NCBI GenBank assembly: GCA_030674185.1 | Contig: CM060307.1 | Coordinates: forward strand, 63,627,153-63,691,152 | Length of the DNA: 64,000 nt | Direction: 5' to 3' | From: Monoplex corrugatus | Taxonomy: Eukaryota > Mollusca > Gastropoda > Littorinimorpha > Ranellidae | Part shown: in pieces, positions 44,291 to 57,014 of the stretch | Layout: every line of letters begins with the position of its first letter | Position numbering within the stretch: the stretch's first letter is position 1 | Position numbers and translations under genes: made by a program | Notes under the pieces: model-generated | The model's database searches: none | What the model saw: only the letters and a program-made list of their open reading frames with translations | Told to the model about the DNA's origin: nothing

Positions 44291-47200
44291 TACTATGTGA
44301 TCAGAGGTACCAAAAGTACTTGCAGCGCCATATGGTAACATTTTGGCAGACACTGTGTGAGAAAACACTTTCGTCGTATTTGTAGTACTATCAGTATGCT
44401 GAAGTGCTTAACGTCAGTAGTGATGTCATGTAGCCCTTGTGTTTACATGACTGTGGCAGTGATGTCATGTCACCTTTGTGTTACATGACTGGTGTAGTGA
44501 TGTCACATATGATGTAGCCCTTGTGTTCACATGACTGTGGCACTATGTCATGTCGCCTTTGTGTTACATGACTTGTAATGACGTCATGTAGCCCTTGTGT
44601 TTACATGACTGTGGCACTGATGTCATGTTGCCCTTGTGTTATATGACTGTTGTAATGTCATGTAGCTCTTGTGTTACATGATTGGCATAATGATGTCATG
44701 TAGCCTTTCTGTTATGTGACTGTCATAATGATAAATGATGTCATGTAGCTCTTGTGCTATAATTATGATTGTCATAATGTCATGTAGCCTTTGTGTTACG
44801 TGATTGGCTTAATGATGTAATGTAGCCCTTGTGTTATGCAACTATCATGATGATGTCATGTAGCCCTTGTGTTATGCAACTGTCATGATGATGTCATGTA
44901 GCCCTTGTGTTATATGACTGTTGGAAAGTCGTGTAGCCCTTGTGTTACATGATTGGCATAATAGTGTCATGTAGCCCATGTGTTACGGGACTGTCATAAT
45001 AATGTCATGTAGCCCTTGTGTTATATGACTTCGTAGTGTCATGTAGCCCTTGTGTTACGTGAGTAGCGTAATGATGTCATATAGCCCTTGTGTTACATGA
45101 CTGACATAATGATATGTAGCCCTTGTGTTACATGACTGACATAATGATGTTATGTAGCCCTTGTGTTACGCGACTGTCATAATGATGTAACGTAGCCCTT
45201 GTATTACTGACTGTAGTTGTAATGACACATGTGTACTTTATAGCACATCCGACTGATGTGTAGTTGTAATGACACATATGTACTTTGTAGCACATCCGAC
45301 AGATGCTTCACATTGATGACAAAGAATTTGTACTGACACCTGATATAACTCACTATTTATTATGACATGTCCTGACATGGATTTACATTGGTGACAAAAA
45401 CTGTCATGTAGCCCTTGTGTTATGTGACTGTCATAACGATGTCATGTAGCCCTTGTGTTACATGACTGTCATAATGATGTCATGTAGCCCTGTGTTACAT
45501 GACTGTCATAATGATGTCATATAGCCCTTGTGTTATATGACTGTTGGAAAGTCATGTAGCCCTGTGTTATTGACTGTCATAATAATGTCATATAGCCCTT
45601 GTGTTATATGACTGTTGGAAAGTCATGTAGCCCTTGTGTTACATGGACTGTCATAATCATGTCATATAGCCCTTGTGTTATATGACTGTTGGAAAATCAT
45701 GTAGCCCTTGTGTTACATGATGGCATAATAGTCAGTAGCCATGTTATGTGACTGTATAATGATTCATGTAGCCCTTGTGTTATGTGATGTTGTAAATTAA
45801 GTCATGTAGCCTATGTTACATGATTGGCATAGTGATGTCATGTAGCCGTTGAGTTATGCGACTGGTATAATGATGTCATGTAGCCCTTGTGTTATATGAC
45901 ATTTGGAAAGTCAAGTAGCCTTGTGTTACAGACTGTCATAATGATGTCATGTAGCCCTTGTGTATTAGTGACTTAGTTATAAGATGTCATGTAGCCCTTG
46001 TGTTACATGACTGCATAATGATGTCATGTAGCCCTTGTGTTACTGACTGTAGTGGTAATAAACATGTACTTTGTAGTACATCGATTGATGCTTTGCCATT
46101 GATGACAGAAATTTTGTACTGACACTTGATTAACTGACTTTCAATGTGACATGGATTTACATTGATGACAAAGACTTTGCACTGGCACCTGATATAACTC
46201 ACTTTTATTATGACATGGATTTACATTGATGACGAAGACTTTGCACTGGCACCTGATATTACTCACTTTTATTATGACATGGATTTGCACTGATGACAAA
46301 GACTTTGTACTGACACCTGATATAACTCACTTTTTATTTGACATGTCCTGACATGGATTTACATTGGTGACAAAAACTGTCATGTAGCACTTGTGTTACG
46401 TGACTGTCGTAATGATGTCATGTCATCCTTGTGTTATATGACTGTTGGAAAATCATGTAGCCCTTGTGTTACATGATTGGCATAGTGATGTCTTGTAGCC
46501 CTTTGTTGTAAGACTGTCATAATGATGTCATGTAGCCCTTTTGTTATATGACTCGTATTGTCATGTAGCCCTTGTGTTGTATGATTGGCATAATGATGTC
46601 ATGTAGCCCTTGAGTTATGTGACTGTCATAATGATGTCATGTAGCCCTTGTGTCATATGACTTGGAAAGTCAAGTAGCCCTTGTGTTACATGATCGGCAT
46701 AATAGCGTTATGTAGTCTTTGTGTTACATGATTAGCATAGTGATGTCATGTATCCCTTGTGTTGTGTGACTGTCATAATTATGTCATGTAGCCCTTTTGT
46801 TATATGACTGTTGTAAAGTCATGTAGCCCTTGTGTTATGTGACTGTCATAATGATGTCATGTAGCCCTTTTGTTATATGACTGTTGTAAAGTCATGTAGC
46901 CCTTGTGTTACGTGACTGTCATAATGATGTCATGTAGCCCTTTTGTTAATGACTGTTGTAAAGTCATGTAGCCCTTGTGTTACATGATTGGCATAGTGAT
47001 GTCATGTATCCATTGTGTAACGTGACTGTTATATTAACTTATAATGATGTCATGTAGCCCTTGTGTTATATGACTGTTGTAAAGTCATGTAGCCCTTGTG
47101 TTACGTGACTGTCATAATGATGTCGTGTAGCTCTTGTGTTACGTGACTGTCATAATTGTCATGTAGCCCTTTTGTTATATGACTCTTGTAAAGTCATATA

Positions 47201-47848
47201 GCCCTTGTGTTACATGATTGGCATAGTGATGTCATGTATCCCTTGCATTATGCAACTGTCATAATTATGTCATGTAGCCCTTTTGTTATATGACTGTTGT
47301 AAAGTCATGTAGCCCTTGTGTTACATGACTGTCATAATGATGTCATGTAGCCCTTGTGTTACTGACTATAATTGTAATGACACACATGTACTTTGTTGTA
47401 CATCTGACTGACTGCTTTATATTGATGACAGAGGCTTTGTACTGACACCTGATATGACTCACTTTTTATTATGACATGTCCTGACATGGATTTACATTGG
47501 TTACAAAAAGTTTGTACTGACACTTCATATAACTCACTTTTTATTATGACATGTCCTGACAGGGATTTACACTGATGACAAGAATTTTGCACTCACACCT
47601 AATATAACTCACTTTTTATTGTGACATGTCCTGACAGGGATTTACACTGATGACAAGAATTTTGCACTGACACCTAATATAACTCACTTTTTATTGTGAC
47701 ATGTACTGACATGGATTTACATTGATGACAAAGACTGTGTACTGATGCCTGATATAACTCACTTTTTATTATGACATGTCCTGACATGGATTTACATTGG
47801 TGACAAAAACTGTCATGTAGCCTTGTGTTACGTGACTGTCATAATGAT

Positions 47849-47983
47849 ATCCAAAATAAGTGCGACTGCCTGCGTCCAAGCAAACAGGAACCAGAAGAAC
47901 AAGAAAATCGAAAAAGAACGCGCATTCAATCTTGTTGTATTGAATACACATTCTTTTTCGGTTTTCTTGTTCTTATGGTTCCT
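47849..47983. mobile_element. Foldback element with 11-bp target duplication
   Basis: A 135-base insert in the satellite, flanked by GTCATAATGAT at 47838-47848 and 47984-47994. The left part (CCAAAATAAGTGCGACTGCC) matches SINE family C. Arms 47885-47930 and 47939-47984 are inverted copies with a few mismatches around an 8-base loop. Confidence 0.85.
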
Positions 47984-48529
47984 GTCATAATGATGTCATG
48001 TAGCCTTATGTTATATGATTGTCGTACTGTCATGTAGCCCTTGTGTTACATGATTGGCATAAGGATGTCATGTAGCCCTTGTGTTACATGACTTCATAAC
48101 GATGTCATGTAGCCCTTGTGTTATATGACTGTTGGAAAGTCATGTAGCCCTTGTGTTACGTGACTGTCATAATGATGTCATGTAGCTCTTGTGTTATATG
48201 ACTGTTGGAAAGTCATGTAGCCCTTGTGTTAGGTGACTGTCATAATGATGTCATGTAGCCCTTGTGTTATATGACTGTCGTAATGTCATGTAGTCCTTGT
48301 GTTACATGATTGGCCTAATGATGTCATGTAGCCCTTGAGTTATGTGACTGTCATAATGATGTCATGTAGCCCTGTGTTACTGACTGTAGTGGGAATGACA
48401 CACATGTACTTTGTAGTAAATCCGACTGACTGCTTTACATTGATGACAGAAATGTTGTACTGACTCCTGTATAAACTCACTTTTTATTATGACATGGATT
48501 TACATGTTCTGGGATCTCATCTGATTCAT

Positions 48530-48605
48530 TTTATATCATGACATACAATGTTGGCTGGAGATTTTGTGGACATTGGAGAAAAAGAAGAAAAAGATTAAAA
48601 GACTT
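48530..48605. repeat. Duplicated segment, copy 1
   Basis: ATCATGACATACAATGTTGG, CTGGAGATTTTGTGGACATT and GGAGAAAAAGAAGAAAAAG match 48880-48945. Confidence 0.9.
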
Positions 48606-48877
48606 TGTACTGACACCTGATATAACTCACTTTTATTATGACATGGATTTGCACTGATTACAAAGACTTTGTACTGACACTGCATATGACTCATCTTTTA
48701 TCATGACATACACTGTAGTACCTCAACTGACATGGATTTACATTCATACCCTGGACTTTGTACGGACAGCTCATGTAGCTGTATATCATGATTTAGTGTC
48801 AACTTGCATGATTGAAATACAGTGATGTCACTGTCAGTCGTGCCAAAGACTTTGTTCTGGCTTCTCATCTGATTTAC

Positions 48878-49020
48878 TTTATATCATGACATACAATGTT
48901 GGCTGGAGATTTTGTGGACATTGGAGAAAAAGAAGAAAAAGAAAAAAAAATTAAAAGAAAAAAAGGAGAAAAAAAAGAAGAAAAAACAATAACAAAAAAG
49001 AAAAAGAAAAAAACTTTACA
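48878..49020. repeat. Duplicated segment, copy 2, with an A-rich extension
   Basis: Same words as 48530-48605. The trailing GAAGAAAAAG run has expanded to about 90 bases of A/G. Confidence 0.85.
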
Positions 49021-49059
49021 TATGTTCCCTAATAAAATGTCTGATAACCTTTGGCTACT

Positions 49060-49995
49060 TGCCAAAAAGAAGAAAAACTGGAAAGTGAACTCCAAGGAAC
49101 AACAGTTTTCCGTGTTTGGGACAATGTGTCTGTGATATAGAACATGAACATGAAAATATAACAGCCTAAAGTATGAAGACTCCCAGTGGTGCAGACAATG
49201 TGTGTGTGTCTTAATTGGAACATGAACGACAGAAGACATACCTTCATGTATTAACAGTCCTTGTGGTAGAGACAGTGTGTCTGTGAAGATCAACAGAAGA
49301 CAGATGCCGTGATGTATTAACAGTCCTTATGGTAGAGATGGTGTGTGTGTGTGTGTGTACATGCAATATGGAGTATGAAGAAGATCAGAAGACAATTTCC
49401 TTCAAATAGTAACAAGTCTCTGTGCTGGGACAATTTGTGTGAGATGTGGAACTTGAAATACCAGAAAACAATTGCCTTCAAGCAATAACAGCTTTTAGTG
49501 GGGGAGGGGGGGGGGGTCTATGTGTGTGCAATTTGGAATATGAAAAACATCAGAAGACAACCAGAAGGCAAATCACCTGAACGTAATAACAATCGTCATG
49601 TTGGGGATGGTGTGTGCTTGTGATACGTATGTGAAGAACGCCAGAAGACAAATATGTTCAAGTGAAAAACTGTCCCTATGGTGAGGACTGTGTGTGTGCG
49701 CAATACGGACTATGAAGACAATCAGAAGATAATCACCTTGAAGTAAAAAACAGTCCTTTTGGTGGGAATGGTGTGTGCACACAATATGGACTATGAAAAA
49801 CAACGGAAGAGTTGCCTTCAAGTAAAAAAAAAAAACAGTCCTTGTAGTGGGAATGATATGTTTGTGATATTGAACATGAAGAGCAACAAAAGACATTCGC
49901 CTTAGGAAAAAAAACAGTTCCTTTGGTGAGGACGGGATATGTATGTTTGTGATGTGGAACATGAACAACAACAGAAGAAAATCATCTTCAAGTAA
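49060..49995. repeat. ~85-bp degenerate tandem repeat, about ten copies
   Basis: The order GTGTGTG, TGGAACATGAA, CAGAAGACAA, CCTTCAAGTAA, AACAGTCCTTGTGGTGG recurs across the interval with insertions and deletions. The 132- and 139-codon minus frames are artefacts. Confidence 0.8.
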
Positions 49996-50129
49996 AGGAT
50001 GGTGTATGTGTGTGTTGAATATTGACTGTCAGCATTATGGAATGATGTACTTCACCTTTCTGGTGACATCTATCCCTGTCACTGAAAAATGGATTACAGC
50101 AGCCAAATCTGCATACATGGTTTTGAGGT

Positions 50130-50178
50130 GTGGTGTGTGTGTGTGTGTGTGTGGTGTGTGTGTGTGTGTGTGTGTGAT
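50130..50178. repeat. (GT)n microsatellite
   Basis: GT tract with one GG break. Confidence 0.9.
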
Positions 50179-50336
50179 AACAATGGTGTTTTTTTTCCAC
50201 AGTTTTTGTTTGTTTCTTTCTTTCTTTCTTTCTTCTTGTTTTACTTTCCATTATCATTAACATTGATTTGATCACTGAATTGTGAATTTTCAGTTGAAGA
50301 TTGTGTAAAATGTCACAATGAAAACCTAATGTGTTT

Positions 50337-50700
50337 GCACTCTTTTAAAGTTCCATGACATTTTTAAGTTGTTTATGATATTGGTGATCAGTGATGAAAC
50401 AGGGGAGACTAGTTCTGTTTTGTGTGTGTGTGTGTGTGTGTGTTTCTTTTCGTTTATTTTCCTGGTTTTTGTTGTTGTTGTTTTTTATGGGCAGCAAGTT
50501 TACATGTGTCTGTGTATCTGTATGTGTGGAATATGTGGAGAAGTTTTTTTTTGTTTTGTTTTGTTTTGAATGTCAGAATTTATCTTTTGTGTATGTACAG
50601 TATGTGTGAGCTTTCCAGTGTTGTGACATAATATTAGGATATCATAGCTGTGATATCTTAGTTCAGAACATATGGAGGAGAGTTAAATATTGAAAATAGT
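50337..50700 (+). repeat. Segmental tandem duplication, unit 1 (empty site)
   Basis: From GCACTCTTTTAAAGTTC to TATTGAAAATAG. Unit 2 repeats the same order at 50701-51017 and 52031-52089: TTATGATATTGGTGATCA, ATGTGTGGAATAT, CAGAATTTATCTTTTGTGTA. Unit 1 has no LINE. Confidence 0.9.
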
Positions 50701-51017
50701 GCAGCCTCTTTTTTGAGTTCGATGTCATTTTTAAGTTCTTTATGATATTGGTGATCAATGACTGAAACAGGGGAGATTAGTTCTGGTGTGTGTGTGTATG
50801 TGTGTGTTCGTTTATTTTCTTGATCTCTTGTTGATTTCGGGGGGGGGGGGGGGGGGGGGGGGGTTGTTTTTTTGTGCGTGCGTTTTTGTTATTGTTGTTG
50901 TTTTATTTTGATTTTTTGATGGGCAAGTTTAAATGTATCTGTGTATGTGTGGAATATTTGGAGAAGGTTTTTTTTTTTAATGTCAGAATGTATCTTTTGT
51001 GTATGCACAGTATGTGT
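50701..51017 (+). repeat. Segmental tandem duplication, unit 2, left part
   Basis: Homologous to 50337-50607. The right part resumes at 52031 after the LINE. Confidence 0.9.
50839..50863 (+). repeat. G25 homopolymer
   Basis: 25 consecutive G residues inside unit 2 of the duplication. Absent from unit 1, so it arose after the duplication. Confidence 0.9.
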
Positions 51018-52030
51018 CACAGAAGTTAAAAATTGGATGACCGAAAACAAACTGAAACTAAATGATGACAAGACTGAAGCTCTTAGACTCCTTCCTCCAT
51101 CAGTTGATGCCACTTCCCTACCTCCTACTTTTGACCTAGGAAATACGCCCGTCTCATTTTCAGACAATGTACGTGACCTTGGCTTTTTCCTTGATAAAGA
51201 GATGTCCATGAAACATCATATCAGTAAAACCTGTCAAGTAGCCTACCATGAACTCAGACGCATCAGCTCTATACGTCGCTACCTCACAGTTGATGCAACA
51301 AAAACACTTGTCAGTTCTTGTGTACTATCTAGACTAGACTATTGCAATTCTCTTCTTGTCGGTTCTCCACATACCCTGATCAGACCACTACAACAAGTAC
51401 AGAACTCAGCAGCCAAAATAGTGTGCAAAGCAAAAAGATCGGCACATTGTACACCCCTTCTACGAGAGTTACACTGGTTACCTATTGAACAAAGAATCAA
51501 ATACAAAGCTTCTTGTCTCTGCTACCAAGTCATAATTGGCACTGCGCCTAAATACCTTTCTGACATCTTTACGATCTATGTACCACCCAGATCTCTTCGC
51601 TCTGCTACCGATGATAGAACATTCCGCGTTCCAAAATATAAACGAGAGAGGCATGGTGGTCGAGCTTTTTCATCATCTGCTGTGCAGATGTGGAACTCCT
51701 TGCCTCACAATCTCCGTCACAGCCCTTCATTTCCCTCCTTTAAAACTAGTCTGAAGACTTTTCTCTTCCAGCAACATTTCTTGTAGACCCTCTTCCTGCC
51801 GCTCTGTATTTTTGATGTGCGTGTTTTTGGGTGTAAATGCGTGCGCGTGTGTGTTTGTGTGCGTGCGTGCGTGCGTGTGTGTGTGGTTTGTGTGTGTGTG
51901 TCTGTGCGTGTTTGTGGTGTGTGTTGGTGTGTGTCTGTGAGTTCGTGTGTTTGTTTTACTTTTATTGTTGTTGTAAAGCGCTTTGTGCAAGTGGAAAGCG
52001 CTCATAAATAACCATTTATTATTATTATAA
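51018..52030 (+). mobile_element. CR1/L2-like LINE, 5'-truncated, C-terminal RT
   Basis: A single open frame (to the stop at 51784-51786) covers the part after the YADD box: VKNWMTENKLKLNDDKTEA, VRDLGFFLDKEMSM, SRLDYCNSLLVG, LRELHWLPIEQRIKYK and MWNSLPHNLR. It is undamaged over about 256 codons, so the insertion is fairly young. The 3' UTR has a GT patch and ends GTAAAGCGCTTTGTGCAAG then AAAGCGCTCATAAATAA and an (ATT)n tail, the same end as the 1463-3158 copy. The catalytic core is missing, so it cannot transpose by itself. Confidence 0.9.
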
Positions 52031-52095
52031 GATATCATAGCTGTGATATCTTGCTTCAGAACATATGGAGGAGAGTTAAATATTGAAAATAGCAA
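52031..52095 (+). repeat. Segmental duplication, unit 2, right part
   Basis: GATATCATAGCTGTGATATC to TATTGAAAATAG matches 50638-50699 with one or two changes. Confidence 0.95.
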
Positions 52096-52127
52096 TCTTA
52101 GTTATTGAATGATCTTTGTGTGTTTAA

Positions 52128-52260
52128 GTGTTACTCTGTGTGTACTTGTATGTGTGTGTGCATGCATGCGTGAGTGTGTGTGTACGTGGATGTGTACATG
52201 CGTGCGGGGTGTGTGTGTGTGGGGGGGGGGGGACAGATAATCTCTCTCTCTCTCTCAGAC
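52128..52260. repeat. (GT)n, G12 and short (CT)n patches
   Basis: Degenerate GT, a G run at 52221-52232, then CT. Confidence 0.85.
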
Positions 52261-52595
52261 ATGTGCCAGACATGAAAAATAAGTATCAGCTTAAAAAAGA
52301 TGCAGTGACAATATCACTATGGTGCAGTCATAAGTTATACCAGTCACAGATAGACCTATACCAGCAACATTGCTCTATTTGAACAGTTTTCAGTGTAAAG
52401 ACTTTGGACATTCAGTGTGTAGGGCTTGTGTTGTCTAGTATTCACACTAGTCTTCATTCAGGTGAGTGTATGCACAAAGGTTTCAGATGTCCATTTGGAT
52501 TCTTACTATTAATGTATTATCAGTAACCTAGATGTAGTTCTAAATTTCAACTTCTTAAGCTTCTGATCTCAATGTATAGATTTGTATAGAATCAA
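52261..52595. other. No recognised feature
   Basis: Unique sequence with no exon support. Confidence 0.5.
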
Positions 52596-52599
52596 TACA

Positions 52600-52765
52600 C
52601 ACCCAGCTATGAAAAGGTTCCTATCCTTGTTCAGGGTTGGGGAAGGTTAAAGCAATGAGGGAGAAGAGATGGGCACCTGTACCCCTTCATTATGCTGGTT
52701 CAGAAATTGATGTCTTTAGCAGTTTACTCCTACACAATCCCAGGGTTGTGGGAAATCCTACATGA
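52600..52765 (+). repeat. Dispersed repeat E, copy 3
   Basis: TTGTTCAGGGTTGGGGAAGG, GAGATGGGCACCTGTACC and CTCCTACACAATCCCAGGG follow the order of copies 1 and 2. Confidence 0.65.
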
Positions 52766-53600
52766 ATCCCCCCTCCTTTTTTTAAAAAATTTTGTTCTAC
52801 AGTTGACTGTTTTACATAGGCTACTACTGTGAGTGAATCATTTTAGAGAGAACTCATGCAGTAGCAGACTGCAAATTTTAGACCAGGCTTCAGTTAATAG
52901 CAGTAAGTGACGAATGCTACAGAAAAATTGCAGTTTGCTTTGGAGGCTGGAGAAATTGAGAAAGCATCATTCTATTTTCTGTGTCATATGCCCCATGTTT
53001 TTGTACGTAAATAATTGATTTGATGGCAGAGTTGTTGTTTCTCATCAGTTTTGTATCTGGTTGAGGGTACGTGGCCGATGATGATGTTGTGCCGAATGTA
53101 GATGGTCAATTCAAAGAGGGAGCTGCTTGTGTCTTGTGTGTGGCATTGCCACTTGTCCAAATCACTCAGTTGCAAAGTAGTCAGTGGATCAGATAGTGTT
53201 ATTTCACATGTAATAGTAATACATACATGTACTAAATTTGTATTGTTACAAAATTTGTCTTGTAAATTAGTCACAAATAGCGTAATGAGTTAGATAACAG
53301 TATAACATTTCACAGGTCGGGTCAGAGCTAGCTAAGTCTCTGCTACAGTATGACAGTAGACTGTACAACCTGCGCCTGTCTCCACTGCCATGTGGCTTAC
53401 CCCTTGGGTGGGGAAAGGCTATGGGAGTAAAACCGGACAGAAAATCCCGCAGCCACATACTCCATAAAGGGCATTGCCACAGAGCATTGCCTGTGGTTTT
53501 GGCCATGGATATACATGGTCGACTATCATGGTTGATAAAGACATACATGCATACATAATACATAACTTTTCACAGCTTGCACTTGTTCTGTAAATCAGTA
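52766..53600. other. No recognised gene
   Basis: Unique-looking sequence. Frames of 60-98 codons on both strands overlap one another and show no motif. A segment near 53370-53440 (CCTGCGCCTGTC) weakly recalls SINE family C. Confidence 0.45.
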
Positions 53601-53604
53601 ACAA

Positions 53605-54500
53605 AGAAGCTCACCTGTCTCATCTGTCAGCAACACTGTTGTCCTCCATTTGTTCCAGTCTTTGCTGGCCTGGCTGGATTCGGTGAGAAGCTGGTGGTCT
53701 GCCTCTTTTTCTTTTTGTCTCAGTATTGCCTGGAAAGACAGTCTTCATAACGTCAGTCTCTTGGTTTCATAGTGCATGGCCTACATATCTTAATTTTCTT
53801 TCAATTATTAATGATTAGAAGTTTTCTTATTGTTTCCAGTTCGTTTAATATGTTTTTATTTGTTCTTCTGTCTGTCCAGCTGAATCTGAGCAGCCTTCTA
53901 AAAAAACACATCTCAGCTGCTTCAATTTTTTTGTCATCATCTTTTCTTTGTGTCCAGGATTCACAGCCATATAACATGACGGGCCATACTAGGCATTTCA
54001 ATATTTTCATTTTCAGATGGAGAGGAATGCTGCGATCTTTCCAGATATTGTTTAGTTGGATCATTCTGCTTTTAGCCATGCCTATTCTTGTTTTTAATAA
54101 ATACCTTTGGTGCATGATCCATCGTTTGTTTTGACTGAGCCTAGATGTTTAAAGTCTTTGACATTTTCTAAAGGAGTTTTATCAGTCTTTATTTCATGCT
54201 CTGTGTGGCGACTGATTCCGGCTACAAGCAGTACTTTTGTCTTTTTGGCATTAAGCTTGAGACCAGCTCTTCTTCCTGTTTCATCTATTCTGTGTAGAAC
54301 TCTTTTCATGCTAGTGATGTTGTCAGCTGGTAGTGTTGTATCATCAGTGTAGCGCAGATTTGTTATATTTCTGCCACCCATTTCAAGACCCATGTCTTCA
54401 ATATCAGACTCTCTCATTGCTTGCTCTGTATAAAAGGTGAGGTGAGAGGATGCATCCTTGCCTGACTCCTTTGGAGATACATATTCCCCTTTTGTGTCAT
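53605..54500 (-). mobile_element. RTE-like LINE remnant
   Basis: Minus strand: DMGLEMGGRNITNLRYTDDT (a YTDD in place of YADD), GLKLNAKKTKVLL and VKDFKHLGSVKTNDGSC in the 54417-54094 frame, then RIGMAKSRMIQLNNIWKDR, MLYGCESWTQRKDDD and RRLLRFSWTDRRTNKN in the 54115-53801 frame. A frameshift lies at the overlap. Same family as 36732-38160. Confidence 0.85.
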
Positions 54501-55015
54501 TTTTATGCAGTTCTTGGCAAGTGATTAAAACAAGTAGTTTGCCATTGCTTTCTTGGGTAGCAGTGCACTTACTATGCAGGTATCCTGACCATTGTTTCTA
54601 TAGAAATCCTCTGCTCACAACCTCGAGATCAAGAACCCAGTTATGAAAGGTACTCTTTCTTCACCTCCTGCCTCAGCCATCCCCAATTTACCAGGACTTC
54701 GTTGTATGCATCTTTAGTCTGGCCCCTCCCCCAGTGACCTGTTCGGCTTGGTTGGACCTGCCAGAGACTTGAGTCGTGGCCGGCATATCTTGTGGGATCG
54801 TAGCTTAACTGAAGTCTTGCCACTTGTGTAAAGCAGTTCTAAATGAAACTAAATGAAGTGGAACTTTTTGACAATAGCTACAGAACCTTAAAGTGAAAAG
54901 GGATTAAGGGATGCTTTAGAAACTGATGTTATGTATTATCAGACTCAGAGGTCAGTTGGTTGTATCAAAGTCTGTTCAGTACATAATATTTTGAGTTATG
55001 ACTATTCCACCTCCC
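54501..55015. other. No recognised gene
   Basis: 54660-54830 has composition unlike its neighbours (higher GC, CAGTGACCTGTTCGGCTTGG) and may be another dispersed repeat, but no second copy is seen in this window. Confidence 0.4.
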
Positions 55016-55017
55016 GC

Positions 55018-55657
<640 letters not shown>

Positions 55658-55717
<60 letters not shown>

Positions 55718-55727
55718 GTGTGTGTGC
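55658..55727. repeat. (GT)n microsatellite
   Basis: GT tract of about 60 bases. Confidence 0.95.
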
Positions 55728-55794
55728 CTGTTGATTACCCATGTGCAGATTGTTTTGTCAGATGGCCAAGCACTACCAGTGTTGAGGAGTAGAC

Positions 55795-56620
55795 GCTGTT
55801 GGTAAGCCACACTTCTTCAGACTTTGAAGGTTGGACACTTGACTTGCCAATTGATGCCGCAGATCTTACACAAGTCTCTTTGGTGGATCTGTTCCAGCTG
55901 TTGAATGCGCCTTTGATCTGTAATCCAGGTCTCGGAGTAGTACAGCAGGATGTTCAAGACTGCCATTTTGTACACAGCAGTCTTTGTGGCCAGCATGATG
56001 CCATGGTTTTTCCACAAACTGTTTGGCATTCTTTCAAAGGTAGAGCTAGCCTTGGAGATGTGCAGTACCACTTCGATATCAACAGGTGATTGCTCCTCAC
56101 TGTACCGCCCAAGTAGCAGACTTTGTCTGCAGTCTTGATCATGTGGTCATTGTTGACAGTTGGAAATGGTTAAGCAACAGAAACATGAAAAGGTGTTGGC
56201 TGAAACATAGCCTCTGTCTTGCTGAGGCTAATTGTAAGACAAAAGCGTTTGCAGCAACGACAGATTGGTCATGATGTGCTGGATGTTCTCTGGCTAGTGT
56301 GCATCTAATGCATAGTCATGTGTGAAGAGAAATTCTCATAAAACAGCTTTAAATACTTTGGTCTTGGCTTGGTGTGTCTGTAGATTGAATTATAAGAGCT
56401 TTCAGTCTGAAAGGAACTAGAAAGTCATTGTGAAAGTATCAAGAGTGCGTCAATCAGCATTGCTGCGAAGAAGGTGGAGAAGAGTGTAGATACAAGAACA
56501 CATCCCTGTTCCACTCGGTTTCACACTGGAAAGGATGGGTCTGCTAGAGATTCTTTTTCTGACTGTTTGTGGCATCCTCAGATGTTGTTGACTGTTAAAC
56601 TGCTGAACCCAATATGATAA
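55795..56620 (-). mobile_element. Second-type LINE remnant
   Basis: Minus strand: VCYLGGTVRSN (56142 frame), then SKASSTFERMPNSLWKNHGI, ATKTAVYKMAVLNILLYYSE, LEQIHQRDLCKICGINWQ (56071-55817 frame). This is the part after the RT catalytic box, in a decayed copy. The upstream stretch 56190-56500 matches 38225-38600. Confidence 0.75.
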
Positions 56621-57000
56621 GATGTCAGCTTTCTCTGTCGGCAGAATGGAGTGGTCAGAGGTAGGGATCAGTATGTTGGTGGAAGCCTTTGGTCTGGGTG
56701 CTGCACATAGATCATCTTGGAATGACTTGTCGTTGGATTCAGCTGCAACTGCAGATGCATTCTGTAGAACATTAGCGGAGGTGAAGTATTGTCACATGCA
56801 TGCGTTTGTGTGCATGTTGGAACAGAGATGTCTTTCTCATTTGACAGAGATGTACTTTCAAAATGATTGATATCCACGGAAGTGCTGTTCTTTTGATGCT
56901 TTGCTAGAGACTTCTGGTTGGCACAGAGGTAGAGTTCTCACATTTCAGTCTGCTCGTCTGGCTCACAAACAGTTGTGTGTGTGAGAGATGTAAGAGGCTA
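56621..57000. other. No recognised gene
   Basis: An 82-codon plus frame and a 69-codon minus frame overlap. No motif. It may be decayed LINE sequence. Confidence 0.4.
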
Positions 57001-57014
57001 GATTCAGGGGTAAG

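Larger units (their letters stand above)
44395..48690. repeat. ~4 kb composite satellite
   Basis: The main unit is about 38 bases (GATGTCATGTAGCCCTTGTG then TTACATGACTGTCATAAT). Blocks of a second, ~76-base unit (GGATTTACATTGATGACAAA, ACTTTGTACTGACACC, GATATAACTCACTTTTTATT) interrupt it at about 45230-45400, 46060-46385, 47380-47815 and 48400-48680. Several short frames here are repeat artefacts. Confidence 0.95.
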
